Assembly (NCBI RefSeq): GCF_001642995.1
Contig: NZ_LOHS01000096.1
Location: 1 to 64,000 of the forward strand
DNA length: 64,000 nt
Reading direction: 5' to 3'
Source: Streptomyces jeddahensis
GTDB taxonomy: Bacteria > Actinomycetota > Actinomycetes > Streptomycetales > Streptomycetaceae
Shown here: positions 1 to 8,877 of the stretch, one piece after another
Numbering within the stretch: position 1 is the first letter of the stretch
Layout of the letters: each line of letters opens with the position of its first letter
Made by a program: the position numbers and the translations under genes
Notes under the pieces: generated by a model
The model's database searches: none
The model's input: only the letters and a program-made list of their open reading frames with translations
Told to the model about the DNA's origin: nothing

Positions 1-240
1 GCAGGCGGTGGAACTGGGTGGGGACCATGTGCGTGTGGGTGCACCGGTAGCGGTCGGTTCTTCTTCGTCTTGGACTCGTCCTTGTGGCGATGAGGCGGAG
101 CATCTCCTCCGGCGTCCACTTGTCCATCAGCACCAGCTGGTGCCCGATGTGCAGGGACGAGCCCGCGAACTGGTTGCGGTCGCGGAGGAAGAGATACCCG
201 TCCTCGTCGAGGAGGTGAGCCCATACGTAGCGCCAGCCGC
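1..240 (-). pseudogene. Relic of an acyl-CoA ligase (AMP-binding enzyme), runs off the left edge
   Basis: Read on the minus strand from about 240 to 1, one open frame gives stretches typical of acyl-CoA synthetases: WAHLLDEDGYLFLRDRN, then SSLHIGHQLVLMDKWTPEE, then THTHMVPTQFHRL. The first resembles the C-terminal 'DEDGYLFLRDR' motif of the family. The other two belong to the middle of the protein, so the order is shuffled. About 10 unrelated residues (ATRTSPRRRRTDRYRC) sit where a short link to THTHMVPTQ is expected. No start, ribosome binding site or N-terminal AMP-binding motifs are visible upstream up to 500. This looks like a decayed, recombined remnant. Whether anything functional lies left of the window cannot be seen. 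Confidence 0.5.
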
Positions 241-370
241 TGCGGGCGCACATCCCGCCACGTCCCCTTCGGTCCGCTTGCGGCTTCCGGCCGGTGGCCG
301 GTTCCCGCTTCCTGCGGCGGGCAGGGTGGGCGGCCACGCCGTCACCGTTGTGGGCGGCTGCGCCGCAACT

Positions 371-413
371 GTTGTGGGCAATCGCTCCGCAGGGCGGAAC
401 GGGTGGGCACAAC
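371..413. repeat. Interspersed palindromic repeat, copy 1
   Basis: Hairpin-forming repeat of 43 nt. Outer arms are GTTGTGGGC and GGGCACAAC, inner arms GCTCCGC and GCGGAAC around AGG, with one mismatch in the inner stem. It lies between the ligase relic and the 3' end of pssA. A further half copy (GTTGTGGGC) lies at 347-355. The rest of 241-525 holds no supportable gene. Four other copies occur at 8763, 8878, 33900 and 48730. Confidence 0.85.
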
Positions 414-525
414 ACCACGACGTACGGTGCGTCCTCAGACGGCTCGAGCGCAGCTCGCGTTCAGAAACGGGTGGTGGCCCGAGCCAGAAGGCTCGGGCCA
501 CCACCCGTCTGCGTACCGCCGGAGG

Positions 526-1392
526 CTACGGCAGCTGCGCTGCCCTAGCCTCGCGACGGTTGTCCCGGAAGTTGTTCACCCTCCGAGCCGTGGCGAAGAG
601 GGGAATCACCGCTCCGAGGACCAGCTGCAGCGAGCACCCGGTCTGCAGGAGCAGCTGCCCACCGGGCGCGTCGAACGCCCAGGCCGTCAGCAGGCCCATG
701 CTGAGCACGATCCAGGAGAGCATCGCCACCGCGAGCCGCCCCCGCGGTTTCGGGTACTCGACCCGGCTCACCATCAGCCACGCCGTGCCGATGATCGCCA
801 GCAGCGTGGCGAAGAACGGCAGCTCGAGCAGCACGATCGAGACGACCGTCAGCGCGCCGAAGGGCGAGGGCATGCCCTGGAACATGCCGTCCTTCATCGT
901 CACGCACGAGAATCTCGCGAGCCGCAGGACGACCGCCAGGAGCACGACGATCGCGCCGACCGCCGCCACCCGCTGGTGCGCGTCGTCCGCGACCATGCCG
1001 TAGACGAGGACGAAGTACGCGGGCGCCAGGCCGAAGCTGATCAAGTCGGACAGGTTGTCCAGCTCCGCGCCCATCGGGGAGGAGCGGAGCTTGCGGGCGA
1101 CCAGTCCGTCGAACAGGTCGAAGACCGCCGCGCACAGCATCAGGATCACGGCCGTGGCCGCGCTGTGCCGGGCCATGCCCGACTCCTGGCTGCCCGTGAG
1201 GTGCGGGATCAGGATGCCGGTGGTGGTGAAGTACACCGCCATGAAGCCGCAGGTCGCGTTGCCGAGCGTGAGGGTGTCCGCTATTGACAGGCGCAGCGAC
1301 AGCGGCATCTCCTCCGCGTCGTCGGCGAGCCCGCTGCGCTCCTCCGCCTCCGGCACCCAGCCGGCCTTCGTATCCGGATCAATCACGGTCAA
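526..1392 (-). CDS. pssA: CDP-diacylglycerol--serine O-phosphatidyltransferase
   Basis: Makes phosphatidylserine from CDP-diacylglycerol and serine in the membrane, the first step toward phosphatidylethanolamine. The 288-residue protein carries the CDP-alcohol phosphatidyltransferase signature D-x2-D-G-x2-A-R ... G-x3-D-x3-D at about residues 92-116 (FDLFDGLVARK then GAELDNLSD). Several hydrophobic helices follow, as in the family. Its start overlaps the end of psd by 14 nt, so the two are translationally coupled and form one two-gene operon. Assignment is confident from the motif and the partner gene. Confidence 0.95.
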   Translation of the reverse strand: MTVIDPDTKAGWVPEAEERSGLADDAEEMPLSLRLSIADTLTLGNATCGFMAVYFTTTGILIPHLTGSQESGMARHSAATAVILMLCAAVFDLFDGLVARKLRSSPMGAELDNLSDLISFGLAPAYFVLVYGMVADDAHQRVAAVGAIVVLLAVVLRLARFSCVTMKDGMFQGMPSPFGALTVVSIVLLELPFFATLLAIIGTAWLMVSRVEYPKPRGRLAVAMLSWIVLSMGLLTAWAFDAPGGQLLLQTGCSLQLVLGAVIPLFATARRVNNFRDNRREARAAQLP

Positions 1393-2035
1393 TGCGAGTC
1401 ACCCCAGCCACGGTCTTCTGGCCGACCTCGACCGCGACCTCGACGCCCTCGGGGAGGTAGATGTCGACGCGCGAGCCGAAGCGGATCAGACCGATCCGCT
1501 CGCCCTGCTCCACCTTGGTGCCCTGCGGGATGTAGGGGACGATGCGGCGGGCGACCGCACCGGCGATCTGCACCATCTCGATGTCGCCGAGCTCGGTGTC
1601 GAAGTGCCAGACGACGCGCTCGTTGTTCTCGCTCTCCTTGTTGAACGCCGGCACGAACCCGCCGGGGATGTGCTCCACCGACGTCACCGTGCCCGCGAGG
1701 GGCGCGCGGTTGACGTGGACGTTCAGCGGGCTCATGAAGATCGCGACGCGGGTGCGTCCGTCCTTCCACGGCATGATGCTCTGCACCACGCCGTCGGCCG
1801 GGGAGATGACGCGGCCCGGAGCGATCTCACGCTCCGGGTCGCGGAAGAACCACAGCATGCCCGCCGCGAGAGCGGTGGCGGGCACGGCGACGGCGGCCGC
1901 GGTCCTGGAGCGGCGGGACCGGGCCAGGCTCAGAGCAGCCGTGGCGACGGTCGGCAGAAGCCACGGCGATGCTCCGCGCGCGAGGCGTACGCCGGCGAGG
2001 CTGTCGCGAGGTGCAGAGGTTTGGCTGTGGGGCAT
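1379..2035 (-). CDS. psd: Phosphatidylserine decarboxylase proenzyme
   Basis: Converts phosphatidylserine to phosphatidylethanolamine. The 218-residue form matches the short (PSD-A type) family. The self-cleavage site that creates the pyruvoyl group is the Gly-Ser pair in IRFGSRVD, about residues 187-188, close to the C-terminus as expected. An N-terminal hydrophobic stretch (residues 20-50) would anchor it. I chose the ATG at 2035 (MPHSQTS) because GAAGG lies 8 nt upstream; an in-frame ATG at 2116 lacks a site. It is the first gene of the psd-pssA operon. Confidence 0.93.
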   Translation of the reverse strand: MPHSQTSAPRDSLAGVRLARGASPWLLPTVATAALSLARSRRSRTAAAVAVPATALAAGMLWFFRDPEREIAPGRVISPADGVVQSIMPWKDGRTRVAIFMSPLNVHVNRAPLAGTVTSVEHIPGGFVPAFNKESENNERVVWHFDTELGDIEMVQIAGAVARRIVPYIPQGTKVEQGERIGLIRFGSRVDIYLPEGVEVAVEVGQKTVAGVTRIDRD

Positions 2036-2160
2036 GGATGACCTTCGTAGCGGATGATGCCGCGCTGTATGCGGGGGACGGCGGCTTTCCGGGATCGTAT
2101 CGGTTACGGCCCGCAACTGGGCAAGCCGTGCAGCCGAGTCGACGGCCGAAGTGAGCTGAC

Positions 2161-2193
2161 GGGGTGTGATCTTCTTCTCGAAGAAAACACCCC
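2161..2193 (-). terminator. Hairpin terminator after the ethylmalonyl-CoA operon
   Basis: GGGGTGT (2161-2167) pairs with ACACCCC (2187-2193), with an inner TTCTTC/GAAGAA stem (2172-2185). It sits 13 nt past the stop of the acyl-CoA dehydrogenase, the last gene of the minus-strand operon, and upstream of psd. Confidence 0.7.
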
Positions 2194-2205
2194 GAACTCG
2201 GACAT

Positions 2206-3411
2206 CTAACCCTGGAACCGATACTCTTCGAGCAGCCTACGCCCGATGATCATTTTCTGAATCTCAGCAGTACCTTCGCCGATCAGCAGCATCGGTGCCT
2301 CGCGGTAGAGGCGCTCGATCTCGTACTCCTTCGAGAAGCCGTAGCCGCCGTGGATCCGGAAGGCGTCCTCCACGACCTCTTTGCAGTACTCGGAGGCGAG
2401 GTACTTCGCCATCCCTGCTTCAAGGTCGTTTCGTTCCCCGGAGTCCTTTTTGCGAGCTGCGTTGACCATCATGGCATGGGCCGCCTCGACCTTGGTAGCC
2501 ATCTCGGCCAGCTTGAACTGGATGGCCTGGTGCTGGGCGATCGGCTTTCCGAACGTGTGCCGTTGCTGTGCGTAAGCGACACCCAGTTCGAATGCACGCT
2601 GAGCGACGCCGCAGCCACGCGCGGCGACGTTCACGCGCCCGACCTCGACACCGTCCATCATTTGGTAAAAACCCCGGCCGGTGGTGCCGCCGAGCACACG
2701 ATTGGCCGGAATACGCAGGCCGTCCATGATGAGCTCGGTGGTGTCGACGCCCTTGTAGCCCATCTTGTCGATCTTGCCCGGGATGGTGAGGCCTGGGCGG
2801 ACCTCTCCGAAACCGGGCTCCTTCTCGACCAGGAAGGTCGTCATCGACTTGTGCGGGGCCGTGCCCTCAGGGTGGCCTTCGTCACTCTTGCAGAGGACCG
2901 CCACCAGAGTCGACGTTCCGCCGTTCGTGAGCCACATCTTCTGGCCGTTGAGGACGAAGTCGTCGCCGTCCCGCGTCGCCTTCGACGTGATCGCCGAGAC
3001 GTCCGAGCCGAGCCCCGGCTCCGACATCGAGAAGGCGCCGCGCACCTCACCCGTCGCCATCCGCGGAAGGAAGTACTCCTTCTGCTCCTGCGTGCCGTGC
3101 TGCTTGAGCATGTACGCGACGATGAAGTGCGTGTTGATGATGCCCGAGACGGACATCCAGCCGCGCGCTATCTCCTCGACGCACAGCGCGTACGTGAGCA
3201 GCGACTCACCCAGGCCCCCGTACTCCTCGGGGATCATCAGGCCGAAGAGGCCCAGCTCCTTGAGGCCGTCGACGATCGCCTGCGGGTACTCGTCGCGGTG
3301 CTCCAGCTCGGTGGCGACCGGAAGGATCTCCTTGTCCACGAAGTCGCGGACGGTGGAGAGGATCTCCTGCTGGATGTCGGTCAGACCGGCGGTCTGGGCG
3401 AGTCGGGCCAT
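2206..3411 (-). CDS. Acyl-CoA dehydrogenase, candidate methylsuccinyl-CoA dehydrogenase
   Basis: Flavoprotein that would oxidise an acyl-CoA to the enoyl-CoA. The 401 residues show the ACAD family layout: the FAD/substrate motif FSMSEPGLGSD, the middle beta domain with WLTNGG, and a C-terminal helical domain ending GEGTAEIQKMIIGRRLL, whose Glu is the likely catalytic base. Start at ATG 3411 has GGAGAAG upstream; the reading frame is open further up but overlaps the preceding gene. It follows the hydratase by 2 nt. Position in an operon with ccr, ethylmalonyl-CoA mutase, hydratase and lyase suggests (2S)-methylsuccinyl-CoA as substrate. The 401-residue length is that of a general ACAD, so a branched short-chain role remains possible. 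Confidence 0.85.
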   Translation of the reverse strand: MARLAQTAGLTDIQQEILSTVRDFVDKEILPVATELEHRDEYPQAIVDGLKELGLFGLMIPEEYGGLGESLLTYALCVEEIARGWMSVSGIINTHFIVAYMLKQHGTQEQKEYFLPRMATGEVRGAFSMSEPGLGSDVSAITSKATRDGDDFVLNGQKMWLTNGGTSTLVAVLCKSDEGHPEGTAPHKSMTTFLVEKEPGFGEVRPGLTIPGKIDKMGYKGVDTTELIMDGLRIPANRVLGGTTGRGFYQMMDGVEVGRVNVAARGCGVAQRAFELGVAYAQQRHTFGKPIAQHQAIQFKLAEMATKVEAAHAMMVNAARKKDSGERNDLEAGMAKYLASEYCKEVVEDAFRIHGGYGFSKEYEIERLYREAPMLLIGEGTAEIQKMIIGRRLLEEYRFQG

Positions 3412-3413
3412 GA

Positions 3414-3926
3414 CTACTTCTCCTGTGACTTCAGCTCCGGGCGGCCGGGCTGCTCGCCGCCGCGCTCCTTGATGTACGTCTCGGTGGGGACCATCACCTT
3501 GCGGCGGAACACGCACACGAGCGTGCCGTCCTGCTTGTAGCCCTTGGTCTCGACGTAGACGATGCCGCGGTCGTCCTTGGACTTGGACGGCCACTTGTCG
3601 AGGACGGTGGTCTCGCCGTAGATCGTGTCGCCGTGGAAGGTCGGCGCCACGTGCTTCAGCGACTCGATCTCCAGATTGGCGATCGCCTTGCCGGAGATGT
3701 CCGGCACGGACATGCCGAGCAGGAGCGAGTAGATGTAGTTCCCGACGACGACGTTCTTGCCGAAGTCCGTCGTCTTCTCCGCATAGTTCGTGTCCATGTG
3801 GAGCGGGTGGTGGTTCATGGTGAGCAGACAGAAGAGGTGGTCGTCGTACTCGGTGACCGTCTTCCCGGGCCAGTGCTTGTAGACGGCCCCGACCTCGAAC
3901 TCCTCGTAGGTGCGTCCGAACTGCAT
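3414..3926 (-). CDS. MaoC-family dehydratase, candidate mesaconyl-CoA hydratase
   Basis: A 170-residue single hot-dog-fold protein of the MaoC/(R)-hydratase type. The conserved Asp/His hydratase region is seen in FCLLTMNHHPLHMD. In the ethylmalonyl-CoA pathway the matching step is hydration of mesaconyl-C1-CoA to beta-methylmalyl-CoA. ATG 3926 is preceded by GGAGG inside the 3' end of the lyase gene and lies 5 nt after its stop; the stop lies 2 nt before the dehydrogenase start, so all are co-translated. Function is inferred mainly from family plus neighbours. Confidence 0.85.
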   Translation of the reverse strand: MQFGRTYEEFEVGAVYKHWPGKTVTEYDDHLFCLLTMNHHPLHMDTNYAEKTTDFGKNVVVGNYIYSLLLGMSVPDISGKAIANLEIESLKHVAPTFHGDTIYGETTVLDKWPSKSKDDRGIVYVETKGYKQDGTLVCVFRRKVMVPTETYIKERGGEQPGRPELKSQEK

Positions 3927-3931
3927 GATCC

Positions 3932-4906
3932 TTACGCCTCCGGGGCCTCGAACTTGGAGGTGCGCTGCATGCCCGCCGCGCGACCCTTGCCCGCGATGAC
4001 CAGCGCCATCTTGCGGCTCGCCTCGTCGATCATCTCGTCGCCGAGCATCGCCGAGCCCTTCTTGCCGCCCGCCTCGGACGTGCACCACTCGTACGCGTCA
4101 AGGATCAGCTCCGCGTGGTCGTAGTCCTCCTGCGACGGCGAGAAGACCTCGTTGGCCGCGTCGACCTGACCGGGGTGCAGCACCCACTTGCCGTCGAAGC
4201 CGAGGGCGGCGGCACGGCCTGCGACCTCGCGGAAGCCGTTCACGTTCTTGATCTGCAGGTAGGGGCCGTCGATCGCCTGGAGGTTGTTGGCGCGGGCGGC
4301 CATCAGGATCTTCATCAGGATGTAGTGGTAGGCGTCCGCCGGGTAGCCGGGCGGCTGCTCACCCACGACCAGCGACTTCATGTTGATCGACGCCATGAAG
4401 TCGGCCGGGCCGAAGATGATCGTCTCGATGCGCGGGGACGCCGTGGCGATCTCGTTGACGTTGTTCAGACCCTGGGCGTTCTCGATCTGCGCCTCGATGC
4501 CGATCTTGCCGACCTCGAAGCCCATCGTCTTCTCGATCTGGGTGAGGAGAAGGTCGAGGGCGACGACCTGCTGGGCGTCCTGCACCTTCGGCAGCATGAT
4601 GCAGTCGAGGTTCTGGCCCGCGCCCTCGACGACGGTGACGACGTCGCGGTACGTCCAGTGGGTCGTCCAGTCGTTGACGCGCACGACCCGCGTCTTGCCG
4701 GTCCAGTCGCCCTCGTTCAGGAACTTCACGATGGTGTGCCGGGCCTCGGGCTTGGCGAGCGGCGCGCAGGCGTCCTCCAGGTCCAGGAAGACCTGGTCGG
4801 CCGGGAGGCCCTGGGCCTTCTCCAGGAAGCGGGGGTTGCTTCCCGGCACCGCGAGGCAGGAGCGGCGGGGGCGCAGCCGGTTCACCGGCGCGGCGGGCGT
4901 GGTCAT
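3932..4906 (-). CDS. HpcH/HpaI/CitE-family lyase, candidate beta-methylmalyl/malyl-CoA lyase
   Basis: Reversibly cleaves a beta-hydroxyacyl-CoA, in this pathway beta-methylmalyl-CoA to glyoxylate and propionyl-CoA. The 324-residue TIM-barrel protein has the family landmarks: SCLAVPGSNPRFLEKA at the N-terminus, FLDLEDACAP (metal-binding acid), the GIEAQIENAQGL motif containing the Mg-binding Glu, and IIFGPADFMAS. The start overlaps the stop of the mutase by 4 nt (ATGA). A malyl-CoA or citramalyl-CoA substrate cannot be excluded. Confidence 0.87.
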   Translation of the reverse strand: MTTPAAPVNRLRPRRSCLAVPGSNPRFLEKAQGLPADQVFLDLEDACAPLAKPEARHTIVKFLNEGDWTGKTRVVRVNDWTTHWTYRDVVTVVEGAGQNLDCIMLPKVQDAQQVVALDLLLTQIEKTMGFEVGKIGIEAQIENAQGLNNVNEIATASPRIETIIFGPADFMASINMKSLVVGEQPPGYPADAYHYILMKILMAARANNLQAIDGPYLQIKNVNGFREVAGRAAALGFDGKWVLHPGQVDAANEVFSPSQEDYDHAELILDAYEWCTSEAGGKKGSAMLGDEMIDEASRKMALVIAGKGRAAGMQRTSKFEAPEA

Positions 4907-6951
4907 GCGGGGACCTCCAGGGGGTCGAGCTTGTTCGCTTTCCGAATCTCGTCGACGATGCGGCCGATGATTCCGGTGATGTCGAAGTCCTTCGGGGTGA
5001 AGACCGCGGCCACGCCCGCAGCCCTGAGCTGTTCGGCGTCGCCATTGGGGATGATCCCACCGGCGATCACAGGTATATCTGTGGCACCGGCCACACGAAG
5101 CCGCTCCAGCACGTCCGGGACCAGCTGGGCGTGCGAGCCGGAGAGGATCGACAGGCCGACGGCGTGCACGTCCTCGGCGAGGGCCGCGTCCACGATCTGC
5201 TCCGGCGTGAGCCGGATGCCCTGATAGACCACCTCGAAGCCGGCGTCGCGGGCCCGCACGGCGATCTGCTCTGCGCCGTTGGAGTGCCCGTCCAGGCCCG
5301 GCTTGCCGACCAGGAAGCGCAGTTTGCCCACGCCCAGGTCCCGCGCTGTCAGGTCGACCTTGCGGCGGACCTCACTCAGCGCCGAGCCCTCCTCGGCGGG
5401 AATCGCCACCGGCGCCGACGAGACCCCGGTCGGCGCCCGGAACTCGCCGAACACCTCGCGCAGCGCCCCGGCCCACTCGCCGGTCGTGACGCCGGCGCGG
5501 GCGCACTCCAGGGTGGCCTCCATCAGGTTGGCATCCGTGGCCGCGGCCTCCTTCAGCTTCTCCAGCGCCTTGCAGGGGCGCGGGTGGTTGAAGGGCGGCT
5601 GGTAGCGGGTGTCGCGCCAGTGCTGCAGGGCCGCCACGACGCGTGCCTCGACCGCCGGGTCGACCGTCATGATCGCCGTGTCCAGATCGGCGGTCAACGG
5701 ATTCGGCTCGGTCGACTCGAAGCAGTTGACACCGACGATCTTCTCCTCGCCGCCCTCGATACGGGCCCTGCGCTCTGCGTGCGAGGCGACCAACTGCGAC
5801 TTGAGGTACCCCGATTCGACGGCCGCCATGGTGCCGCCCATCTCCTGGATGCGCTCCATCTCGGCGAGCGACTCCTCGACCAGGGCGCTCACCTTGGCCT
5901 CGATGACGTGCGACCCGTCGAAGATGTCCTCGTACTCGAGCAGATCGCTCTCGTGCGCGAGGACCTGCTGGATACGCAGCGACCACTGCTGGTCCCAGGG
6001 CCGGGGCAGGCCCAGCGCCTCGTTCCAGGCCGGAAGCTGCACGGCACGCGCGCGTGCGTCCTTCGACAGCGTCACGGCCAGCATCTCGAGCACGATGCGC
6101 TGGACGTTGTTCTCCGGCTGGGCCTCGGTCAGACCAAGGGAGTTGACCTGCACGCCGTAGCGGAAGCGGCGCTGCTTGGGGTCCTGGATCCCGTACCGCT
6201 CCTTCGTGACCTTGTCCCAGATGCGGGTGAAGGCCCGCATCTTGCACATCTCCTCGATGAAGCGGACGCCCGCGTTCACGAAGAAGGAGATACGCGCGAC
6301 GACATCGCCCATCCGCTCCTGCGGCACCTGACCGGAGTCGCGCACCGCGTCGAGGACGGCGATGGCGGTCGACATCGCGTACGCGATCTCCTGCACCGGC
6401 GTCGCCCCGGCCTCCTGCAGGTGGTAGCTGCAGATGTTGATCGGGTTCCACTTGGGCATGTGGTTGACCGTGTACGCGATCATGTCGGTGGTCAGGCGCA
6501 GGCTCGGCCCCGGCGGGAAGACGTGCGTCCCGCGCGACAGGTACTCCTTGACGATGTCGTTCTGCGTCGTCCCCTGGAGCTTGGTGATGTCCGCGCCCTG
6601 CTCCTCCGCGACGACCTGGTAGAGCGCCAGCAGCCACATGGCGGTGGCGTTGATGGTCATCGAGGTGTTCATCTGCTCCAGCGGGATGTCCTGGAACAGC
6701 CGGCGCATGTCACCGACGTGCGAGACCGGGACCCCGACCCGGCCCACCTCGCCGCGGGCGAGGATGTGGTCGGGGTCGTAGCCGGTCTGCGTCGGCAGGT
6801 CGAACGCGACCGACAGACCGGTCTGGCCCTTGGCGAGGTTGCGCCGGTACAGCTCGTTGGACGCCTCGGCCGTGGAGTGACCGGCGTAGGTCCGCATGAG
6901 CCACGGCCGGTCCCGCTCCTTCCGCGCGTTGGCGGCTTGACGCTCAGTCAT
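4903..6951 (-). CDS. meaA: Ethylmalonyl-CoA mutase, B12-dependent
   Basis: Rearranges (2R)-ethylmalonyl-CoA to (2S)-methylsuccinyl-CoA. The 682-residue chain joins a methylmalonyl-CoA-mutase-like catalytic barrel (about residues 15-530, with TGLSVAFDLPTQTGYDPDH) and a C-terminal cobalamin domain of about 130 residues. The B12-ligating motif D-x-H-x2-G is in GKPGLDGHSNGAEQ. MeaA-type enzymes are single-chain, as here. Start ATG 6951 (MTERQAANARKERDRPW) lies 16 nt after ccr. The alternative, a plain methylmalonyl-CoA or isobutyryl-CoA mutase, is less likely next to ccr. Confidence 0.92.
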   Translation of the reverse strand: MTERQAANARKERDRPWLMRTYAGHSTAEASNELYRRNLAKGQTGLSVAFDLPTQTGYDPDHILARGEVGRVGVPVSHVGDMRRLFQDIPLEQMNTSMTINATAMWLLALYQVVAEEQGADITKLQGTTQNDIVKEYLSRGTHVFPPGPSLRLTTDMIAYTVNHMPKWNPINICSYHLQEAGATPVQEIAYAMSTAIAVLDAVRDSGQVPQERMGDVVARISFFVNAGVRFIEEMCKMRAFTRIWDKVTKERYGIQDPKQRRFRYGVQVNSLGLTEAQPENNVQRIVLEMLAVTLSKDARARAVQLPAWNEALGLPRPWDQQWSLRIQQVLAHESDLLEYEDIFDGSHVIEAKVSALVEESLAEMERIQEMGGTMAAVESGYLKSQLVASHAERRARIEGGEEKIVGVNCFESTEPNPLTADLDTAIMTVDPAVEARVVAALQHWRDTRYQPPFNHPRPCKALEKLKEAAATDANLMEATLECARAGVTTGEWAGALREVFGEFRAPTGVSSAPVAIPAEEGSALSEVRRKVDLTARDLGVGKLRFLVGKPGLDGHSNGAEQIAVRARDAGFEVVYQGIRLTPEQIVDAALAEDVHAVGLSILSGSHAQLVPDVLERLRVAGATDIPVIAGGIIPNGDAEQLRAAGVAAVFTPKDFDITGIIGRIVDEIRKANKLDPLEVPA

Positions 6952-6967
6952 GTGTGGACCTCCGGCC

Positions 6968-8329
6968 TCAGATGTTCCGGAAGCGGTTGATGGCGTCGAT
7001 GTGCTTGGCGCGCATCTCGTGGTCGCGCACGCCCAGGCCCTCCTCGGGGGCCAGGCAGAGCACGCCGACCTTGCCCTGGTGGAGGTTGCGGTGCACGTCG
7101 TACGCGGCCTGCCCGGTCTCCTCCAGCGTGTACGTCTTGGAGAGGGTCGGGTGGATCTTGCCCTTGGCGATGAGGCGGTTGGCCTCCCATGCCTCACGGT
7201 AGTTCGCGAAGTGGGAGCCGATGATCCGCTTCAGGGACATCCACAGGTAGCGGTTGTCGTACTCGTGCATGTAGCCCGAGGTCGAGGCGCAGGTGGTGAT
7301 GGTGCCGCCCTTGCGGGTGACGTAGACGGACGCGCCGAAGGTCTCGCGGCCGGGGTGCTCGAAGACGATGTCGATGTCCTCGCCGCCGGTGAGCTCGCGG
7401 ATGCGCTTGCCGAAGCGCTTCCACTCCTTGGGGTCCTGGGTGTGCTCGTCCTTCCAGAACTTGTAGTCCTCGGCGTTGCGGTCGATGATCGCCTCGGCGC
7501 CCATCGAGCGGCATATCTCGGCCTTCTGCGGGCTGGAGACCACGCAGATGGGGTTGGCGCCGCCGGCGAGCGCGAACTGGGTGGCGTACGAGCCGAGGCC
7601 GCCGCTGGCGCCCCAGATCAGGACGTTGTCGCCCTGCTTCATGTCGGCGCCGTTGCGCGAGACCAGCTGCCGGTATGCGGTGGAGTTCACCAGGCCCGGT
7701 GCCGCGGCCTCCTCCCAGCTGAGGTGGGCGGGCTTGGGCATGAGCTGGTTGGACTTGACGAGGGCAAGTTCGGCCAGGCCGCCGAAGTTGGTCTCGAAGC
7801 CCCAGATGCGCTGCTCGGGGTCGAGCATCGTGTCGTTGTGGCCGTCCGAGGACTCCAGTTCGACCGACAGGCAGTGCGCGACGACCTCGTCGCCGGGCCT
7901 CCAGGCGTTGACGCCCGGGCCGGTGCGCAGGACGACGCCCGCCAGGTCGGAGCCGATGATGTGGTACGGCAGGTCGTGGCGCTTGGTGAGCTCGCTGAGC
8001 TTGCCGTAGCGCTCCAGGAACCCGAAGGTCGGGAGCGGTTCGAAGATCGAGGTCCACACCGAGTTGTAGTTGACCGAGCTCGCCATGACGGCGACCAGGG
8101 CCTCGCCCGGGCCGAGCTCGGGCACGGGCACGTCGTCGACGTGCAGCGACTTGCGCGGGTCCTTGTCGCGCGTGGAGAGCCCGGCGAACATCTCCGTCTC
8201 GTCCTTGTGCACGGTGACCGCGCGGTACGACTCGGGGATGGGCAGGGCCGCGAAGTCGGCGGCCGTGACCGCGGCGGAGCCGCTGTTCGATGCTGACTGC
8301 GACTGGATCGCGTCCAGGATTTCCTTCAT
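6968..8329 (-). CDS. ccr: Crotonyl-CoA carboxylase/reductase
   Basis: Reductively carboxylates crotonyl-CoA with NADPH and CO2 to ethylmalonyl-CoA, the key step of the ethylmalonyl-CoA pathway and a source of extender units for polyketides. At 453 residues it matches streptomycete Ccr. Visible: the zinc-independent MDR fold, VNYNSVWTSIFEPLPTF near the active site, WGFETNFGGLAEL, the nucleotide-binding GASGGLGSYATQFA, and IIGSHFANYREA, whose His corresponds to the CO2-site histidine known in Kitasatospora Ccr. ATG 8329 follows GGAGG at about 12 nt. It is the first gene of the five-gene operon; the long leader suggests regulation from 8330-8650. Confidence 0.96.
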   Translation of the reverse strand: MKEILDAIQSQSASNSGSAAVTAADFAALPIPESYRAVTVHKDETEMFAGLSTRDKDPRKSLHVDDVPVPELGPGEALVAVMASSVNYNSVWTSIFEPLPTFGFLERYGKLSELTKRHDLPYHIIGSDLAGVVLRTGPGVNAWRPGDEVVAHCLSVELESSDGHNDTMLDPEQRIWGFETNFGGLAELALVKSNQLMPKPAHLSWEEAAAPGLVNSTAYRQLVSRNGADMKQGDNVLIWGASGGLGSYATQFALAGGANPICVVSSPQKAEICRSMGAEAIIDRNAEDYKFWKDEHTQDPKEWKRFGKRIRELTGGEDIDIVFEHPGRETFGASVYVTRKGGTITTCASTSGYMHEYDNRYLWMSLKRIIGSHFANYREAWEANRLIAKGKIHPTLSKTYTLEETGQAAYDVHRNLHQGKVGVLCLAPEEGLGVRDHEMRAKHIDAINRFRNI

Positions 8330-8620
8330 CACGGTGTTGCCTCCGGCGAAGCGCGTCCAGGGGAACGCTGAGGGAACGTCGGGGTTGGGGTGGAGCTGTG
8401 AGGTGAGGTGCCGTCGGTTCGGCGGAGGTGGTGCTTCGGCAGGCGCTTTGTGGCGCTGGAGGTTGCCTGTGACGCAGGCGTCCGGGCGCGCTCGCCGGGT
8501 GGCTTGCGGGGACAGCCGACGTACGGAGGTGCTCTGCACGCCGGCCGCCCGGACACCTTCAACGTATGGCACGGCGTGCCAGGCCGCAAGACACTGCGTG
8601 CCAACAATTTCTCTCACTTG

Positions 8621-8641
8621 TCATCTGCCGGTAACAGATGA
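8621..8641. promoter_or_regulatory. Inverted repeat upstream of ccr, candidate operator
   Basis: TCATCTG (8621-8627) and CAGATGA (8635-8641) form perfect 7-bp arms around CCGGTAA, about 290 nt ahead of the ccr start. The size fits a TetR-type operator, and a TetR gene lies next to it, but no binding evidence exists in the sequence itself. Confidence 0.4.
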
Positions 8642-8762
8642 GCGATGATCGATCAGATGTGGCCGCTGCGGGCCCGCTACCTGCGGCTTTGTCGGCCGCT
8701 TCGGCGGGCCGTCCGCGCTGCTGTGGCGGCCTCCGCCGCCGCTGTGGCGGGCGTGCCGCCGC

Positions 8763-8802
8763 TGTGGGCAATCGTGCCGCTGGGGCGGCACGGGTGGGCA
8801 CA
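8763..8802. repeat. Interspersed palindromic repeat, copy 2 (compensated stem)
   Basis: Same element as copy 1. The inner arms read GTGCCGC and GCGGCAC rather than GTTCCGC and GCGGAAC: a T-to-G change in one arm is matched by an A-to-C change in the other, so pairing is kept. Confidence 0.85.
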
Positions 8803-8877
8803 GCGGCACCCGTCCGACGGAGGGCACCCTGTGCCACCCCCGGGTGCCCGCGTCTGAGGGGGCGCCCGCCGTCGTGG

